A stretch of 64,000 nucleotides of DNA from Himantopus leucocephalus (Eukaryota; Chordata; Aves; Charadriiformes; Recurvirostridae), in contig RSEF01000004.1 in NCBI GenBank assembly GCA_003993805.1, positions 11,382,789-11,446,788 of the forward strand, written 5' to 3'. The notes beneath the pieces are model-generated. The model made no database searches and was not told where the DNA came from. It worked only from the letters and a program-made list of their open reading frames with translations. Below are positions 1 through 13,330 of this stretch, one piece after another. Position 1 is the first letter of the stretch; each line of letters opens with the position of its first letter. The position numbers and the translations under genes are program-made.

Positions 1-2776
1 ACTCTAAGGCTTAGCAATCACTTTTCATTTTGAAAAAGCATTTTAAAGAATTCTTTTATAAAAACAAGAAGCAAATGTCACTGATTTAAAGTCAAACTAA
101 AATGAAATTAAATGCAAGTGACCCACTGAGGCTTTCTATGCTTGCAGCTGTAACTATCTGCATCACATACTACATGTGCAGTATAAAACATGCCAGAACT
201 ATGCATAGGTGTTACAGCCTTATCTACAACGCCCACGGAAATTATGGGAAGAAAATGTAAACAATTTGTGAGGGATTTAAAAAAAANATTAAAAAAAAAA
301 AAAAAAAAGCAGTGATCTGACTCTGTCCCTACTGCCGTTAATGAAATTTTTAACACTGACAGCAGTAGACAAAGTTAGGATAAGGATAAAAGGTGAAGAA
401 ATTAAGTTTCCCTATTAAATATCGTCCCTGTACATATACATAACAATAAAGGAATGGAGAAACTGATGAAAGAGGGGAAAACCGCTGCAGGCATAAGAGA
501 GAAATGAACTAATTCACACTGTTACAAACTTCACGTTGGTGACATACTGGCAGCCATGAGCATCTTTTTTATTTGCTTGTGAGTGAGGGGTCTTACCCTG
601 TAAGCAATTTTTACAGCTGTTCATTTTGGAAAAAAGTCCAAACTACTTGACCCGTTGCCCTGAGGATCTCCCAGCAGTAAGTGCTATCCAAGATACTCCA
701 TCTGACACCTCTATATTCAAAGGTACCTCCATTTTTTCCAATCAAATCAGAACAACTCTAATTAAATTTAAACAAGAAGCTAAAGTGAGATGAATGGTTT
801 ATAGGTGCTTCATGCTTCCCTACATTGATTAATAGATAAAGAATTCATACCTCTACCAAATTAGTTGACAAACCCTGCTGTAATTTATTCCTTGTTCATG
901 ATGATCTGTAAGCACGGTGCACGCTCGTAGGGACTGAGCTCCAGCTCCCTCTAAATATATTTTGTGCTGGTTGGCTGCACCCACCAGGTATTTACATTCC
1001 ACAGATCTTGTCCTTGCATTCAAAGTTTCTCAATATGGTTTTCATTTTAAATTAAAGTAGCAGCGGTTATTCTTGCATAGAAAGCCATTATTTGTGAATC
1101 GGGCTTGCAATGTGGGCAGTTGCATTGGACCATGCTATTTCTCAGTGCCCAGAGAACTGCTCTGCTGAGTTTTATTTTTCCTTTTGTTTTCCTTGATGTT
1201 GTCCTGCACATTGCTCTGTAAGTGAGCAGCAAACGCAATTTTCTTTCACATATGGATGAAATTTTGCTAGAGCAGCGCGTTTGCTACTTCAAAATCAGGC
1301 TCTTTATGCCCAAAGCTGATCCAGAAGATGCCTGACCACTTCTAAAGCAGAGCATTAGAAGAAGGTATGCCAGGGGCTGCGCCAGGGGCTGCCTATCTGC
1401 CCTGGCCAGCAGCAAGTCCTGGCCACCACAGACCAGGCTGGAGCCATCCAGAGATGGGCTCCAACTTTTGGAGATGGCACTGACTGAGATTATTTTAAAG
1501 GAATTTACTTTTTAGAATACTGCCCTTCAGGTTAGGGTGTGAACCAGCAGCTGGCGAGAGATGTACACAGGGTTTAATCTGATTCACCAATTACTTCGCA
1601 GTTCAAATTTTGCAAGGGGCATCCAGCCCTTGAGACAGATATCCCTGTGTTGGACAAACGGAAATCAATAAATCTATTCAGAAAAACATAATTTCATTTT
1701 GCTTCTTAACCAGAAATTGAGATACACACATTTCTCCCTTCCCAGTCCTCCCTGACTTAAATATATCCTGAGTTATGTAAGTAATTGTTTTGAACCCACT
1801 CTAGGACACAGTCAGAGACATGACTCCAATAACACATTATCAGTAAAACAAAGCAAAACAGTTTCATGTCCCTGCTGGGTTTGTATATACACTCTTAAAT
1901 GAGCAGATTCTCTCATTATTCACCCTGATCTGGTCATTGTATGCTTAGTCACAGCTGTCACAACAGGTGCCCAAGCGTCCTCCCCCTTCATGGCACTGCA
2001 TTTTCTCTCTAGAGTTTGTTGTCAAATTCCTCTGCTGGCTTTCTCTGGTGGCTTTGCTGTTCCCTTTCCAGCCCTTCCCAGGTTCAACTTCATAACTACT
2101 TCTGAAATCATCCAGGGCTGGCTGACTCTGGATGCAGCCACCCTTCATCTTAAACAGCACTTCTTCTTTACAAGTTGATGTTCTTCATCCCATCACATGA
2201 AACCAGTTTATTTCATCAAGCAGTTTATTCATCCACTTTGGCCATGCTTGTCCTGCCTGGACCTTTCTCCATCTTTCTTGGTACCTCCAGTGACCCATAT
2301 ACGTTGGGACTACGCAGCAGATAAAGGCTGATTCCTCCACTCCAAGAGATATCATCTCTTCACTTTTTTTTCTCTCTAACATCCTTCAACAATGGTTTGG
2401 GGTTCCCAAAACTGAGTGCAGAACTCTCCCCTCCTATCCCACTCCTCTCACCGCAGATTCACGTACTGCATTTTCCCACTGAATTTAGCACTCACTGGGG
2501 ATCTTTTACAGCTGAAAATCCTGCGAGTTCTTAAATTATCAGCGCTGTGCTACTGTGCACTAACAAAGTTTATCTGATACAACATGTTATCAAGCTTTTT
2601 CAGTTCTGTAACAAATGTTTTCTTAGCTGGAAGCAAGTCTCCTCTGATATTAAAGTACCTAGAAATAAAGAGATAATTTTCTACGATTTTTTTGCTATTG
2701 TCTTCAAGGAATATAGTGTGGGTTGAGGGCAAAATATACACAATTCAACCTCTTTTATGTTTTGTAGACATCAGAA
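1..2776. other. AT-rich non-coding DNA, no gene seen
   Basis: Stops are frequent in all frames and no frame gives a recognisable protein. The segment includes a poly-A run (291-308) just after an N at 287, and a slightly GC-richer patch at about 1340-1470. I recognise no repeat family here. Confidence 0.7.
279..308. other. Single-N assembly join inside an A-rich run
   Basis: An N at 287 sits between a run of A (279-286) and an 18-base A run (291-308). The short A/T context on both sides suggests a homopolymer-related contig join. Length here is uncertain. Confidence 0.8.
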
Positions 2777-2835
2777 TTTAGGGCCTGATTTCCAAAGTGC
2801 TATAATCCATCAGTCCCACAGAACTGCAAAGGCTG
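2777..2835 (+). repeat. Decayed sauropsid palindromic repeat fragment (candidate)
   Basis: The segment begins 'ttagggcctgatttccaaag', resembling the start of an old repeat in reptile and bird genomes recalled as 'gggcctgattttcaaaggtgc'. Only one arm is convincing. This is recognition from memory and the family name is not assigned. Confidence 0.35.
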
Positions 2836-4828
2836 GTGAGGGAGAAACTAGCCTGAAAGCCAGCTATGTAACCTATACCAATCCCCCAAAACACTGAAAA
2901 GGTTGGGCCAAAACATTAAGGCAAAAGCTTTCTATAATTTTACTTCAATAAAATTACAAATGAGGAAGGAAGATACCCAGCTTTTGATTTACAGAACAAA
3001 TAGATTCAGTACAGTACTAATAACATTTAGTTTGCTTTCCCCCTAAAAACTCGTAGTTAAGGGTTAAGACATGCATTTCTATCTCAGGTTTGGGATTAAA
3101 GGTTTTTTTCCAAGCTTAGTCTGACAGTACTGCCTTCCCTGTCCTACAGCACAGTATAATATCCCTACAGCAATTACAACTGCTTGCAGTTGAGAACAAA
3201 GTATTACAAAAATCTTTAATGCATTGCCACCATTCTTCACACAATTTATTAGCTGACAACCAAAAGTAGAGGCAGTGTCGTATACTCATCCAGATTTCTG
3301 TTGGTCACCTACAATTTAAAGTATTCATCCTCTATATTATTATACTTTACAGCTCTTAGGACATGTTAATTAATATGTTGAGCTAAATTAACTTAAATTC
3401 TTGCTGCCTTAAAATTGAATAGAGAATTCATTCTTCTCGTTTTTATTCTTCTTCTTTTCCCAGATTACTTTTAAAGTGAAGTAATTATTGCTGGTGTGTG
3501 TAGCTTGACCCTTCCCAGGATGGGAAATCTCCCAGGCTTGCATTTGATCACTTGCTAAACTAGAACGGGAGCAGCTCATCTGCTCTGCTGTGGCGTAACA
3601 CTGCCTGAATGCAGGTACACACCGGTCTTAAAGAAAACATAAATCTACAATAGATAAGAGGAAATTAATAGAGGTGAACAGTGATTTGGAGGGGTATAAA
3701 CCAGAACTGAAAGCCAGTGTATACTGCAATACCAGCGGTGCAAAGAATGTCAAGGAAATGAGCTTAGCCAGACTTTTTTTTTTTTTTTTTACCTTGTTCT
3801 AATTGCTTTGATTTATGGCTTTACTTAACTTACTTTCACCAAAAATCATCGGGCAGAATAAAAGAAACCTCGATCGCTGCCTGCCGAGCTGCAGCTGACT
3901 GGCAGGCATCACTTCTCCCAAGGTAACGGGACACAATCACCCCGTGGGGCAGAAAGCAGGAGTTTCGAACCGACTCTGTTTTACATGTCATTTCTATAGC
4001 TGTAAAAGCTCCATGTTCCATATTATTAACCTCTTTCTATTCAAGGTTCCAGAAGAGGTGGCTGTGTCAGCTACCCAACCTGAAGTTCAAGACCTTTATG
4101 AGTGAGGCGACATTTTAGAGCATAATAACTACACAAAATCCTTATCAAAGATTGTCAGAGAGTTGGAATTACCAGTGGTTATCAGTCAATAATTGTTAGA
4201 GTAACTGATGGGTAAGCAGTAACCCTTCACATGCAATTCTTCTGTGGGAATGAGAAAAGCAGCTGGAAGGAATTCATAACAAGAACCTCGCAGAGCTCAG
4301 AGAAATGTGATGTATAAACAGATTATTATTTCCTGTGGATATTGATGATAAATGAACTGGATTTGGTATGTCTAGGAAATATCACCACACTCTAAGCCAT
4401 CTGAACTCCCCGTGGCTCAAGGTAAAAACCTTTCCTGTAACTTATGAGAACTCGGCGTAAAGAAAGCACTAAATATCTGGGTCACTAGAAATACAAAAGT
4501 TGAACATTCCTCTTGCACGCTTTTCATTTAATTAATCTTTTCCTGCAGGTTTTCAGTGTAATGAGTCATTGATTATCACAAAGAGTGCTTTATAGGGTAA
4601 ATTAATTCACGTAAGAGAAATAATAAGAACTGCTTGGTAGCCAGATAAATAAATAAAATGCGAAGTGTTTTGGTCATCTAGTTGCAAGTCAGCCCCAGGG
4701 GACTCCCATATCTGTAAATCAGCTACTCAGTGAGCAGTACCAATACCTGCACTCCTCGTTCCTCATCTTTACCTATACCTACAGCTTTATAAAATATGAA
4801 AAATCCTCATAGAAAAAGCAAAAATAAT
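2836..4828. other. AT-rich non-coding DNA, no gene seen
   Basis: Contains a 17-base T run (3774-3790) and an AT-rich, homeodomain-like stretch near 3360-3420 with TTAATTAA. No long open frame or known repeat was identified. Confidence 0.7.
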
Positions 4829-5093
4829 CAAAGCTCTATTCCTCAGTTGGAAATTAAATAACCTACAAGAAGATAACAGCTAATTACATGAGAAAACATA
4901 TGCAAAAACGCCTTTTCCATTTAATTTAGAGAAAACTTCTGTTCAGTGCATGGTCACTCGNCAAAGCTCTATTCCTCAGTTGGAAATTAAATAACCTACA
5001 AGAAGGTAATAGCTAATTACATGAGAAAACATATGCAAAAACGCCTTTTCCGTTTAATTTAGAGAAAACTTCTGTTCAGTGCATGGTCACTCG
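4829..5093. repeat. Direct duplication across an N (assembly false duplication)
   Basis: Positions 4829-4960 and 4962-5093 are two 132-base direct copies separated by the N at 4961. By hand alignment they differ at three positions, all transitions (a/g, c/t, a/g). Equal length and exact abutment on the N suggest two contig ends or two haplotypes of one locus left unmerged. A real tandem duplication would not be expected to end exactly at a gap. Confidence 0.93.
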
Positions 5094-6099
5094 GTTCAGT
5101 GTAATAAACAGCATTTCTAAAAAGAAAACAAACCAGGAAGAGTAGAATACCTATGTTTATGGTTAAAAAGAGAAAAGGCTGATATTTGGAGAAGCTGGTC
5201 GTACGCATGAAATTAATCTTAAAATACTTTTATGGGCACGGGCCAGGTCTAAAGATATTACCCGGCTCTTCACAGTGCTTCCAAAAGTTCTCATGAAAAA
5301 GGCATTGACGCAAAAAACATGCTCAATGCAAAGGTGAAAAAGGAGCCACCTTCCTCCTTGGTACACGTCTGGTTCTTCTTTAGTTCAAGTCATATCAGGT
5401 ATATATCAGTATACTTAGGCAGAACGTGGTTCACTAAGCCAGTCAGCAAAGAGTAAGTTTGCGGCTGGCCTTCAAGGATTACACACAGGGGAAAAACTGC
5501 ACCAAAGAAACACTATAACTCCCCATGACCTTACCTTGAGACTAGCCACACTGCAAACTAGCTCAGATCGCAAAAGGTTTTGCACCACTAAAAATATTTA
5601 GGAGATGGCGGGGCTATAGTTTATGAGGATCCCAAACTCCCCGCAGTGTTAAACTGTATAAATCCAGAGTAAATGTTGCCTCATATTTTGACCATACATG
5701 GATCTGCAGCATACATGCATGTCTTGGCTCCTTTGGTGGTTTTCAGCATTGAGAAGGGTTCCCATCATGCTGTGAGGATATTTATTTGCATCGGTCTCAT
5801 TTTATCTCTGTGAGACATGCCCTTTGCTGTCCACAGCCTTGGAAACTGAATTTTAGATGTTTGCCAGATCACATGCCATGAACACCCAAGCAAAGGTAAC
5901 AGCTACCTCAGTTTGCAAATATGTATTTCTTCCATTCATACCACAGAGAAAGAGAAAAAAAGAATACCTTTATGCAGGAAACCATTCACAGAAATCACAG
6001 TCTAAGCAGGGCGATATGCTAAATTCAAGAAATAAATTAGTCATTTATAACCTGCACTCAGACCTAGCCCAAAACGTGCTATTAACTCATTTTACACTG
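5094..6099. other. Non-coding DNA, no gene seen
   Basis: AT-rich sequence. A 125-codon open frame (5857-6234, plus) has no recognisable domain, is of low-information composition, and its last third overlaps an L2-like fragment, so it is treated as chance. Confidence 0.65.
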
Positions 6100-6165
6100 C
6101 AAACCTCTAGGGGCAAGAGCCACACCTTCCACCATGGGACTTGCACAGTCAAATTAAAGCACATT
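6100..6165 (+). repeat. Possible L2-like fragment (weak)
   Basis: The phrase 'aaacctctaggggcaagagc' followed by 'cttgcacag' resembles a tail common in old reptile/bird L2-type repeats ('ctctaggggcagggac...tgcacagcgcc'). The match is partial and made from memory. Confidence 0.25.
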
Positions 6166-6839
6166 AATGGTACTCACCAAGCACTAGCACTATCAGGTGG
6201 CCTTTCTGAGCAAGCTCTGAGCCCACGGCACTGATGATCTTGGATAGAATAACTTCCAGTTGTGTGAGATCCTTCTTACAGTAATGAAGAGTTATCAGGC
6301 TACGTAAAAGCTGCATTAGAAACCCCAATTTGAAATACGGTATTCAAAACGTAGCAAGGAGTCCTTCCCCTCCCTGGAGATCGCTGGTTTCCCAAACAAA
6401 TGGATGGATTATAACAAGCCATTGTGCATTATTTTCTGTTTCTCAATGACCTAGTTCCCATGCTCTCTGCAATACTGAAATGGGAAACTAAAGCTTGGGG
6501 GTAGATCTTCAGCTGGAGGAAGTCAGCCCTGCTCGCCGTGTCAGTGCACAGCAGGCAGAGAGCATCTCCCAGTCAACACACGAAACTCAGAAAGTTTCAT
6601 TTTGTGGCTTGAAAACAATGAGAAAGATGCCTTTCCAACATCGGCAAGCAGGTGAGTAGGAACATTTACAAACATGAATTTTAGGGTGACTTCAGTGACA
6701 GAAATTTGCTCTTTGGCATCTCCCAAAGTTGGGGTGCATAGATTGCACAGATTTTAATTTTTGACCTGGGACTGATTACATGATGAAGTTCAAATGGCTG
6801 TTCACATAGGGCTTTTTTCCCAGGTTTGCTTGATTATTA

Positions 6840-7240
6840 CAATTAATATAGGCATGCGGTGAGAATACTCATAGAAAGAGCTGCATTCTGCCTTATTATT
6901 ATTTTGGTAAAATATTTTTTATTTTCTTAAAATTGTGTATGTTGCATGCTGATGATTCTTGCAATGCCTTACAAATAATGCATTTATACATCATTTAAAT
7001 CATACGTTATAATTTATAGGTTAGGTTTTTTATTTTGGTGTCAATCAAAATCGGAAGCTGTATGAAAGAGCTTAGATTAGGAGAAAGATTTTTCATGGTA
7101 AGCTTTAATAAACTAATGATGATATTAGAAAAGCAACCACAGAAAAACCTGTCATCTAATAATAAGCTTGTTCCTGTTTATTTAAATGTTCCACCTTGTG
7201 CTTGTTTGTAAAAAGTTAATAATTACAGCACAGTTAACTT
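6840..7240. promoter_or_regulatory. AT-rich candidate conserved non-coding element
   Basis: This is a dense AT-rich stretch with many homeodomain/POU-like words (TAAT, ATTA, ATGCAT-type, TCAATCAA) and no repeat or coding signature. Such composition is common in deeply conserved enhancers of gene deserts. No alignment was possible, so the call is inference only. Confidence 0.2.
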
Positions 7241-7339
7241 ACGTAAATAGGTGAGTCTGCACTGGATAAAACCTGTGACACTGAGCTACAGCTCTACCTA
7301 ATCTGTGAAGAGTGGGTACTGAGATTTCAGCCTTTTTTT
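7241..7339. other. AT-rich non-coding DNA
   Basis: Short AT-rich link into the GC-richer patch that follows. No feature seen. Confidence 0.6.
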
Positions 7340-8680
7340 ATTGCAGCATGCAACATCCTTCTGAACAGGTATTTGATGTTTTGCCCAAACAACTCCTGTC
7401 AGATTGGCAGGGTGAAGATGACCACCCAAGTCCCATCCCAGCACAGACACAGGGATGGTTTTGAACCAGCGCTGCCTTTGCAGACTCTTCAGTACTGGTG
7501 TTGTTGGGTCAGCCCAGACAGTGGCACGCATGGCAGCCGAGCGGGAAGGCAGAAAATCACTGTTATTTCCTGCTAGGTCTGCCTTGCCCTTACCCCACCA
7601 GGCCGGAAGCTCCAGTGGCTTCCAGTGGTCCCCAGAGCACACACATGGGATGGCGGTGGTCCTGCTAGGCAGCCACCTGCTCTTGTCATCCACAAGCGAA
7701 AATACATTCAAAACTTTTTAAATTAAACATTTTTATTTACGTTTCCTTTCCTGTATCTGTCCCCGAGATCTTACCAAACCCCGCAGGGTGAGAAATGAGC
7801 TGCTGTCAAGCAGCTACGTTGTCCCCATATAAAAGTTATTCTTGAGGAACCAACTCTTCCAACATAATGAACACCAAAACGCACCCATGTGCTCCGACCC
7901 CCGGGGAGCACAGTCATCCTGACTGCTCCTGTCGAAAGCCTCCCAGCAGAGACTGGGATACAGCTCAAGTCGTTGACTTCTGGAGCCTACCCAAACACAA
8001 CTGCTACTCTCTGCTCGCTGCCCATGCCATGGTGGTTAAATGCTGACCCTGCTTGCTGCCTCCCTCGTACATTGCAGACCTCTGGCAGCTGTTGATAAAT
8101 GTGGTTTCAGGATGGGCTGTGTTAGATCACATCTATTTGTACTTGTAAAGCCGTCGCCTGCTGTGTCCCAGCCAACCATGGCCATATGGACCGGTGGGAG
8201 CACCCCTGGTTACGTGTGCGGGTGAACCTTTGGTCAGATTTCGCAGCCGCACTACCCAGCCACCCTCCACGCTGCATAGAGTCACTTCCATAAATCACAC
8301 GCCACCACGCATCTCTTCAGCAACCTGGAGGCCATCCAGCTGGACCGCGGCCACAGACCTCCACCTCTTGGCATCGTGGTGGTGGGCAACGGTAGCAGTG
8401 CAGCTTGGGCAGCACAGGATGCTGAATGCTCTCCGTGGTAAAGGCACGCTCTCAGAGCAACGCAAGGCACCAGCTCAAATCATCTCAAGCCCTAGACAAG
8501 CCCTGGTCTTTCCACCACCCTTGGAGGAAACACAGGGGAACGAGTCCACCTTGACCAACATCAGCCTTCCTGTACAGAGACACCCAGGTGCTTGTAAAGC
8601 AAACTTTACTTTTACAAAGAAGAAAACACCTCTCACACTCGCCCCTTCCAGCATTTTTGCTACCTAGAGCAAATTTTTTG
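7340..8680. other. GC-richer patch with chance open frames
   Basis: Base composition rises here, and with it several overlapping open frames on both strands (the longest are 157 codons plus at 8194-8667 and 137 codons minus at 7298-7711). None shows a domain, codon pattern or homology I recognise. They overlap one another in antisense, as expected when GC-rich DNA has few stops. A rejected 133-codon minus frame starts in this patch and runs on to 8886. Confidence 0.6.
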
Positions 8681-11600
8681 TTGCTGTTGTTGCTCCTTTC
8701 TTGTAGAAAGGAGCAGCTTAGCCTATACGGTTTAGAAATAAGGTTTGCCTTCTTCCCACAGATGGCAAACTCTTTGGTTTCTGCCACCACTAAACATACA
8801 AATAAATCATCAAGATATGATCTGCTAACATATTCAAAATGATGTTTGGCCTGAATATTTTTTTTAGCTTCAAACATCAATTTCATTTCGTAATGAATAC
8901 ATGCTTCATCTCATAACATTTCATTTTTCATACATTTAGCAAAATTGCTTAACTGATACATTTTTTCCAAAACAGCTTTATTTCTGCCCTAAAAACATGC
9001 AAATCAAAGACTCGCACACTTATATAACGTGCAGAATTCCCTACTGTTGGCTCCATTGCTACATTATAAAATATTCATAATATCTACATTTTTTCACAAA
9101 ATGAATTTGGTATCCCGAGTTTTTTCTGTAAATCACGTTAGGATACACGGACAAAATTTTACAGGCCTCTCCATGCGGCTGTTTCCACCGTTACTCGCTC
9201 CCCTCCCCGAAGGCGAGCCTCCCCTGCACCCACCCATGCGCTCTGCACGCCGGCAGCCTTATCGGAAACACCGGCGAGGCACATCCAGCCCTCACTTCCT
9301 AAGCTTAATGCCCTTTGCAATTCTTGTCTGAGCAGTTGTTCGCTGAAGACAAGAAGACTTATTTCTATTCATTCCCTGCATAATCCACCCTATGAATTTA
9401 CACCTCACCTACCCGCGCATTCAAGGACCCAGAAATACAAAATATTTCCTACTGTGTTTTAAACCCACATCCTCCTGGATACAAGATAAGAGCTTAATAG
9501 CTTTGACACTGCACTGTTTTCATATTCATGCGTAAGTTATGGATACAGCAACAGATCAGCACTTCTTTGTGCGTCTCATTGGCTCTGGTTCGCTGCCTTA
9601 AACTGTCTGAGTCAAGGCCACGTTTTAATGCCATAGACGCTCTATTCAAATACCAGTATGACCACATTTTAAAAGCCACCCTGTACCACTTCATTGCCGC
9701 AGATGTCCTTTACATCTGGCAAGGGCCGTTTCTCTGCATGTCAACAGTAATTCAGTTTAACAGCTGTCTCTTTTGACAAGCTTAGTGTCAGACTCTAAAA
9801 TGACAGGGTGACAGTTTTCCTTTTCTTTAACAGAACATAGTGCAAATTAACCGTTTGAATGCAGGATCACTGAGCGCCTCCCGAAGACAGTTTTCAGAGT
9901 CAACTGAACGGGATTTAGGAATTGTTGGTATTAACAACCAAAGCTGAAAACCTGTAGGGTCTTACAAATGAGGGCACTCTTCCTGTAACTGAGATTCGTA
10001 CCTGAAATCTAAGTGTTTGACACCCAGAAAACCTTAGACTGAGTGGAAATAGATGTCACACTGGGAATTTGCAAACTGATATGATCAGTACTGTTCCTGC
10101 CTTTCATAAATACACGGGAGAATTTTCTGTATATTTAGTTAAAGCGCTGGTTAATACAGCAGCTGATGGTACCGTGCATATCAGCTTTCCGATGGCACGC
10201 TGTGCACACACATTTTCCACAAATGCCAGGCGTACAGAAGAACCTCAGCATAATTTCTCCAGGACTAAAACTATGCCTGAGATAATACTGTACATCTTAA
10301 TGACTGAACCCTTTAGCACGAAAACCAGCTTGTGGACAGTAACAAAGTGCCACTGTGATTTATGAACAATCAGTAAATGCTACAAAGGCACCGCTTTAAT
10401 CTGGTGCAAGAATGAGCTTTATGGGGCTGGCTGTATTAGGCTCACATAAAAGTGAATTAAAAAAAATATAAACATTACACTACACATATTTAAACTGCAT
10501 ACTGATGTAAGTTGTACAGTGCGCCGCTTCGGTGTGTTGGTTATACCATGGCTGCCACAGTGAGGAGGAATGATGTCTCCCTGGTTTGGTTCTTGTTCTA
10601 TCAAAATCAATGGCGAACCTTTAAGAAACTGCGGAGGGACTGAACTCCAGCTCACACAATTTATGTTATTTTAAAGAATTACGAAAGCCTTTCTGCTGTT
10701 TGTTCCAGGGTAAGCAGTTACATCAAAAGCACTACTAAAAAAAATGGGTTGAAAGCATGACACAGAGAGCATAACATTTAAATGACTTTAGTAATTGCTT
10801 TTGTTTGCTTATTTATATGTTGCTGTAAGTATTTGTATGTGTTACCATTGCCATAACATCTGGGAATCTCATAATATTTAGCAAGATTCACACTCAAATG
10901 CCTATTAGTATCTCTAAAAGGCATGCCCATTTATGTGAGATTTCTCATGAACTGTTCAGTCTCATAATACAGCCAAGTTCTTCCTCTTCTATTCAGCTTT
11001 TAACACATAATTGGTCGTTACCTGCAGAAGAACTCACTTATTCTCAACCACTCTATATCCAGGTCTCTCGATACAGTAGAACTCATGTGTCCCTGCTGTG
11101 CAGGAGCCAGGACAGAGATGCTGATGGTGCTGACTTCCCTACTGATTCCTCACTTACCCAACATGCCTCGTCTGTTCATTTCCATAGCCTGGGAATTCAT
11201 ACTTTCATAGCCAGAGGTGAGTCTGTGCGAAGGCAACGTATCACTAGTATTTTATTAATATATCACGCAGCTAAGTCAGCTGCAAACATGTATTTTTAGC
11301 GCAACTTCAGCCCCGTGGGAGCGTGCAGGTTGCTGGGTTTGGAGGGGTAGGTTGTTATTAATATTGCACACTTTGAGCTCGGCTACACACAGCATATATA
11401 ATCATTTAAAATATTTAACCTCCCTAAAATCTATCATATGCCTGAAACACTAATAATTCTATAACTTAAGCTAAACAGAGTACTATTCAGCTGTAAATTT
11501 TATGGCTACTATCTCCACCTCTTATGAAGTGTGAAAAGAGGCTTCATATCTGTCAGTCTTTTCTCAGAAATGACTTTCGCTGATTACTTAAACTTTCGTT

Positions 11601-12100
11601 AAATAAGCTTTCCACAAGCTGTAAAAACAGAACACAGTAGGGAAAAAATTGGCTCTCTTTTAAAAGTGCTGTAAAGTCTCTTTTTGAATGAGTAATTAGA
11701 AATGTGTAAACTCTTTTATGGATATGTGAGAAGCACACACAAAAAATGTGACATTCCATGCAAGTATTTCTGTGTGCTATCAAATTTCATTGTATTTCGC
11801 AGAGACCAAAACTATACAGACCCAAAATACACATACATTAGTGGACATGGGTTATTTGCCAAGAAGGAATTTACATACAGTACAAGGAAAACATCCTAAT
11901 TTAAATCTACGACAATGGATACTCACATTCTTAAAGAGAAATCAGAGTTGTTTGTCTTTCTGCTCATATTTATACAGATTGCAAAGCTGTTGACAGAGCA
12001 CGATTTGAGCTGGGCCTTTCCAACTGCTTACTGTTATTTTTATTGCCATTGTCAGCTATCTTTTCCGTATCGAGAACCGAGCTTAGATGAAGATGTTCTG
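8681..12100. other. AT-rich non-coding DNA, no gene seen
   Basis: Mostly AT-rich. A short CpG-bearing GC blip lies at about 9180-9290. A 133-codon plus frame (10898-11299) and a 121-codon plus frame (11915-12280) match nothing I know. Confidence 0.65.
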
Positions 12101-13330
12101 ATTTCCCAAAGCCCTACACGAACACAAAGAACTGCCATGCGACCCAGCCGGCAGGCAGGGAGCGGGCAGCGAGGAAACCCAACTCCCACTGCTGACCCTC
12201 ATCCCCTTGAAAAGTCCCAAAAATCCTCAGTTAAACCAGTGCACTTATCCATCTTCATTTCTCCACACACACACAAGTGATCCATCCCCAAATAACACTC
12301 TGCAGGTGCTCTGTGACCCCCTTGTACCTTCATTGCTTTCAATTCCTCTCCCTCCTCTTAAAACTCACGTTATTTGCGCTGAAAACTTGCGTTGACTTTG
12401 AGCCTCGTGGTCGGCTGCACGGCAGGGGGGCAAGTATCTTCATCTACAAATAAGCCAAAGAAACGTATAGACAAAGGGAGATGGGTGCTACCCCTGTGCG
12501 ACTTCCCACCTCCCCAGGAGAGGGGACAGGGCATCTCGGGGACACCGAGAAGGAAAGCCTCCCCCCCTCCAAACTGGTAGGATGTTTGCTTGAAAAGCCA
12601 GTGGATGTCACGCTGTGTACACGTACTGTGCGCTATAAATAGTAATGTCTTCTACGCTCCTCTCCATGGAAAAACCTGCAGGAGGGGAAATAGTCTCAAA
12701 TCTGTGTAGTTTTCAAGCCAAAGAGAGCAGCCTCATTCTCTCCGTGGTGGGGAAGCCGTAGGTAGGGGGTATGCCCCTCCAACCCCGTGGAGTCGGAGGA
12801 GCCAGAGGAAAAAGCAGGTCCCAGCTAATGAATCCGGGGGTGAAGAGCTGCCCCCCACCCACTCCGCAACCTCCCCATCCCCGGTGGGTCCCGCAGCCGT
12901 TTCTCTTCCCTGCCATGCGCAAACTCAGTCCCTCTCCAAGGAGGTGCGTCGTTACGCAGGCGGCATGAGCGGCCTCACAGCTCCTCGCTCCCCAGAGCGG
13001 CCCTGTTCGAGGGGAGCGTGCCCCAAAGAGCAGCTGCTGCCAGGTGCTGCTCCCCCTCGAATCCCATGGATTTCCAGCACGGCAATGGTGCTGAGGACTC
13101 CCAGGGAGAGCAAAGAGCACCGCTTTGTGCTCTCCCTTCTCCCAGTAAAGATATTGGCACCATTATTATTATTTTTTTTTAATCCCCAAGAGAGTGATTC
13201 AGACCCCACCTGCAAAGCTCAATAATGCTGTTGATAGCAGAGCAATGCCACCGCTCCTGCTCCCCACGACGCCGCTCCGCGCAAGTTCTCTGGCAAAGCA
13301 TTCGCAGGCGCAATTTGGTGCCAAGTCTGT
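12101..13330. other. GC-rich patch, moderately CpG-rich
   Basis: Runs of C and G, and clustered CpGs at about 12720-13060 (for example 'gtgcgtcgttacgcaggcgg'), make this one of the GC-richest parts of the window. Open frames occur on both strands (135 codons minus, 113 plus) but overlap and lack domains. A short cacacacaca run is at about 12265, and an attattatt/poly-T stretch at about 13162-13181. A promoter or unmethylated island is possible but not shown. Confidence 0.5.

Noticed and set aside
8194..8667. 157-codon plus-strand open frame
   Set aside because: GC-richer patch with overlapping antisense frames; no domain or conserved motif visible.
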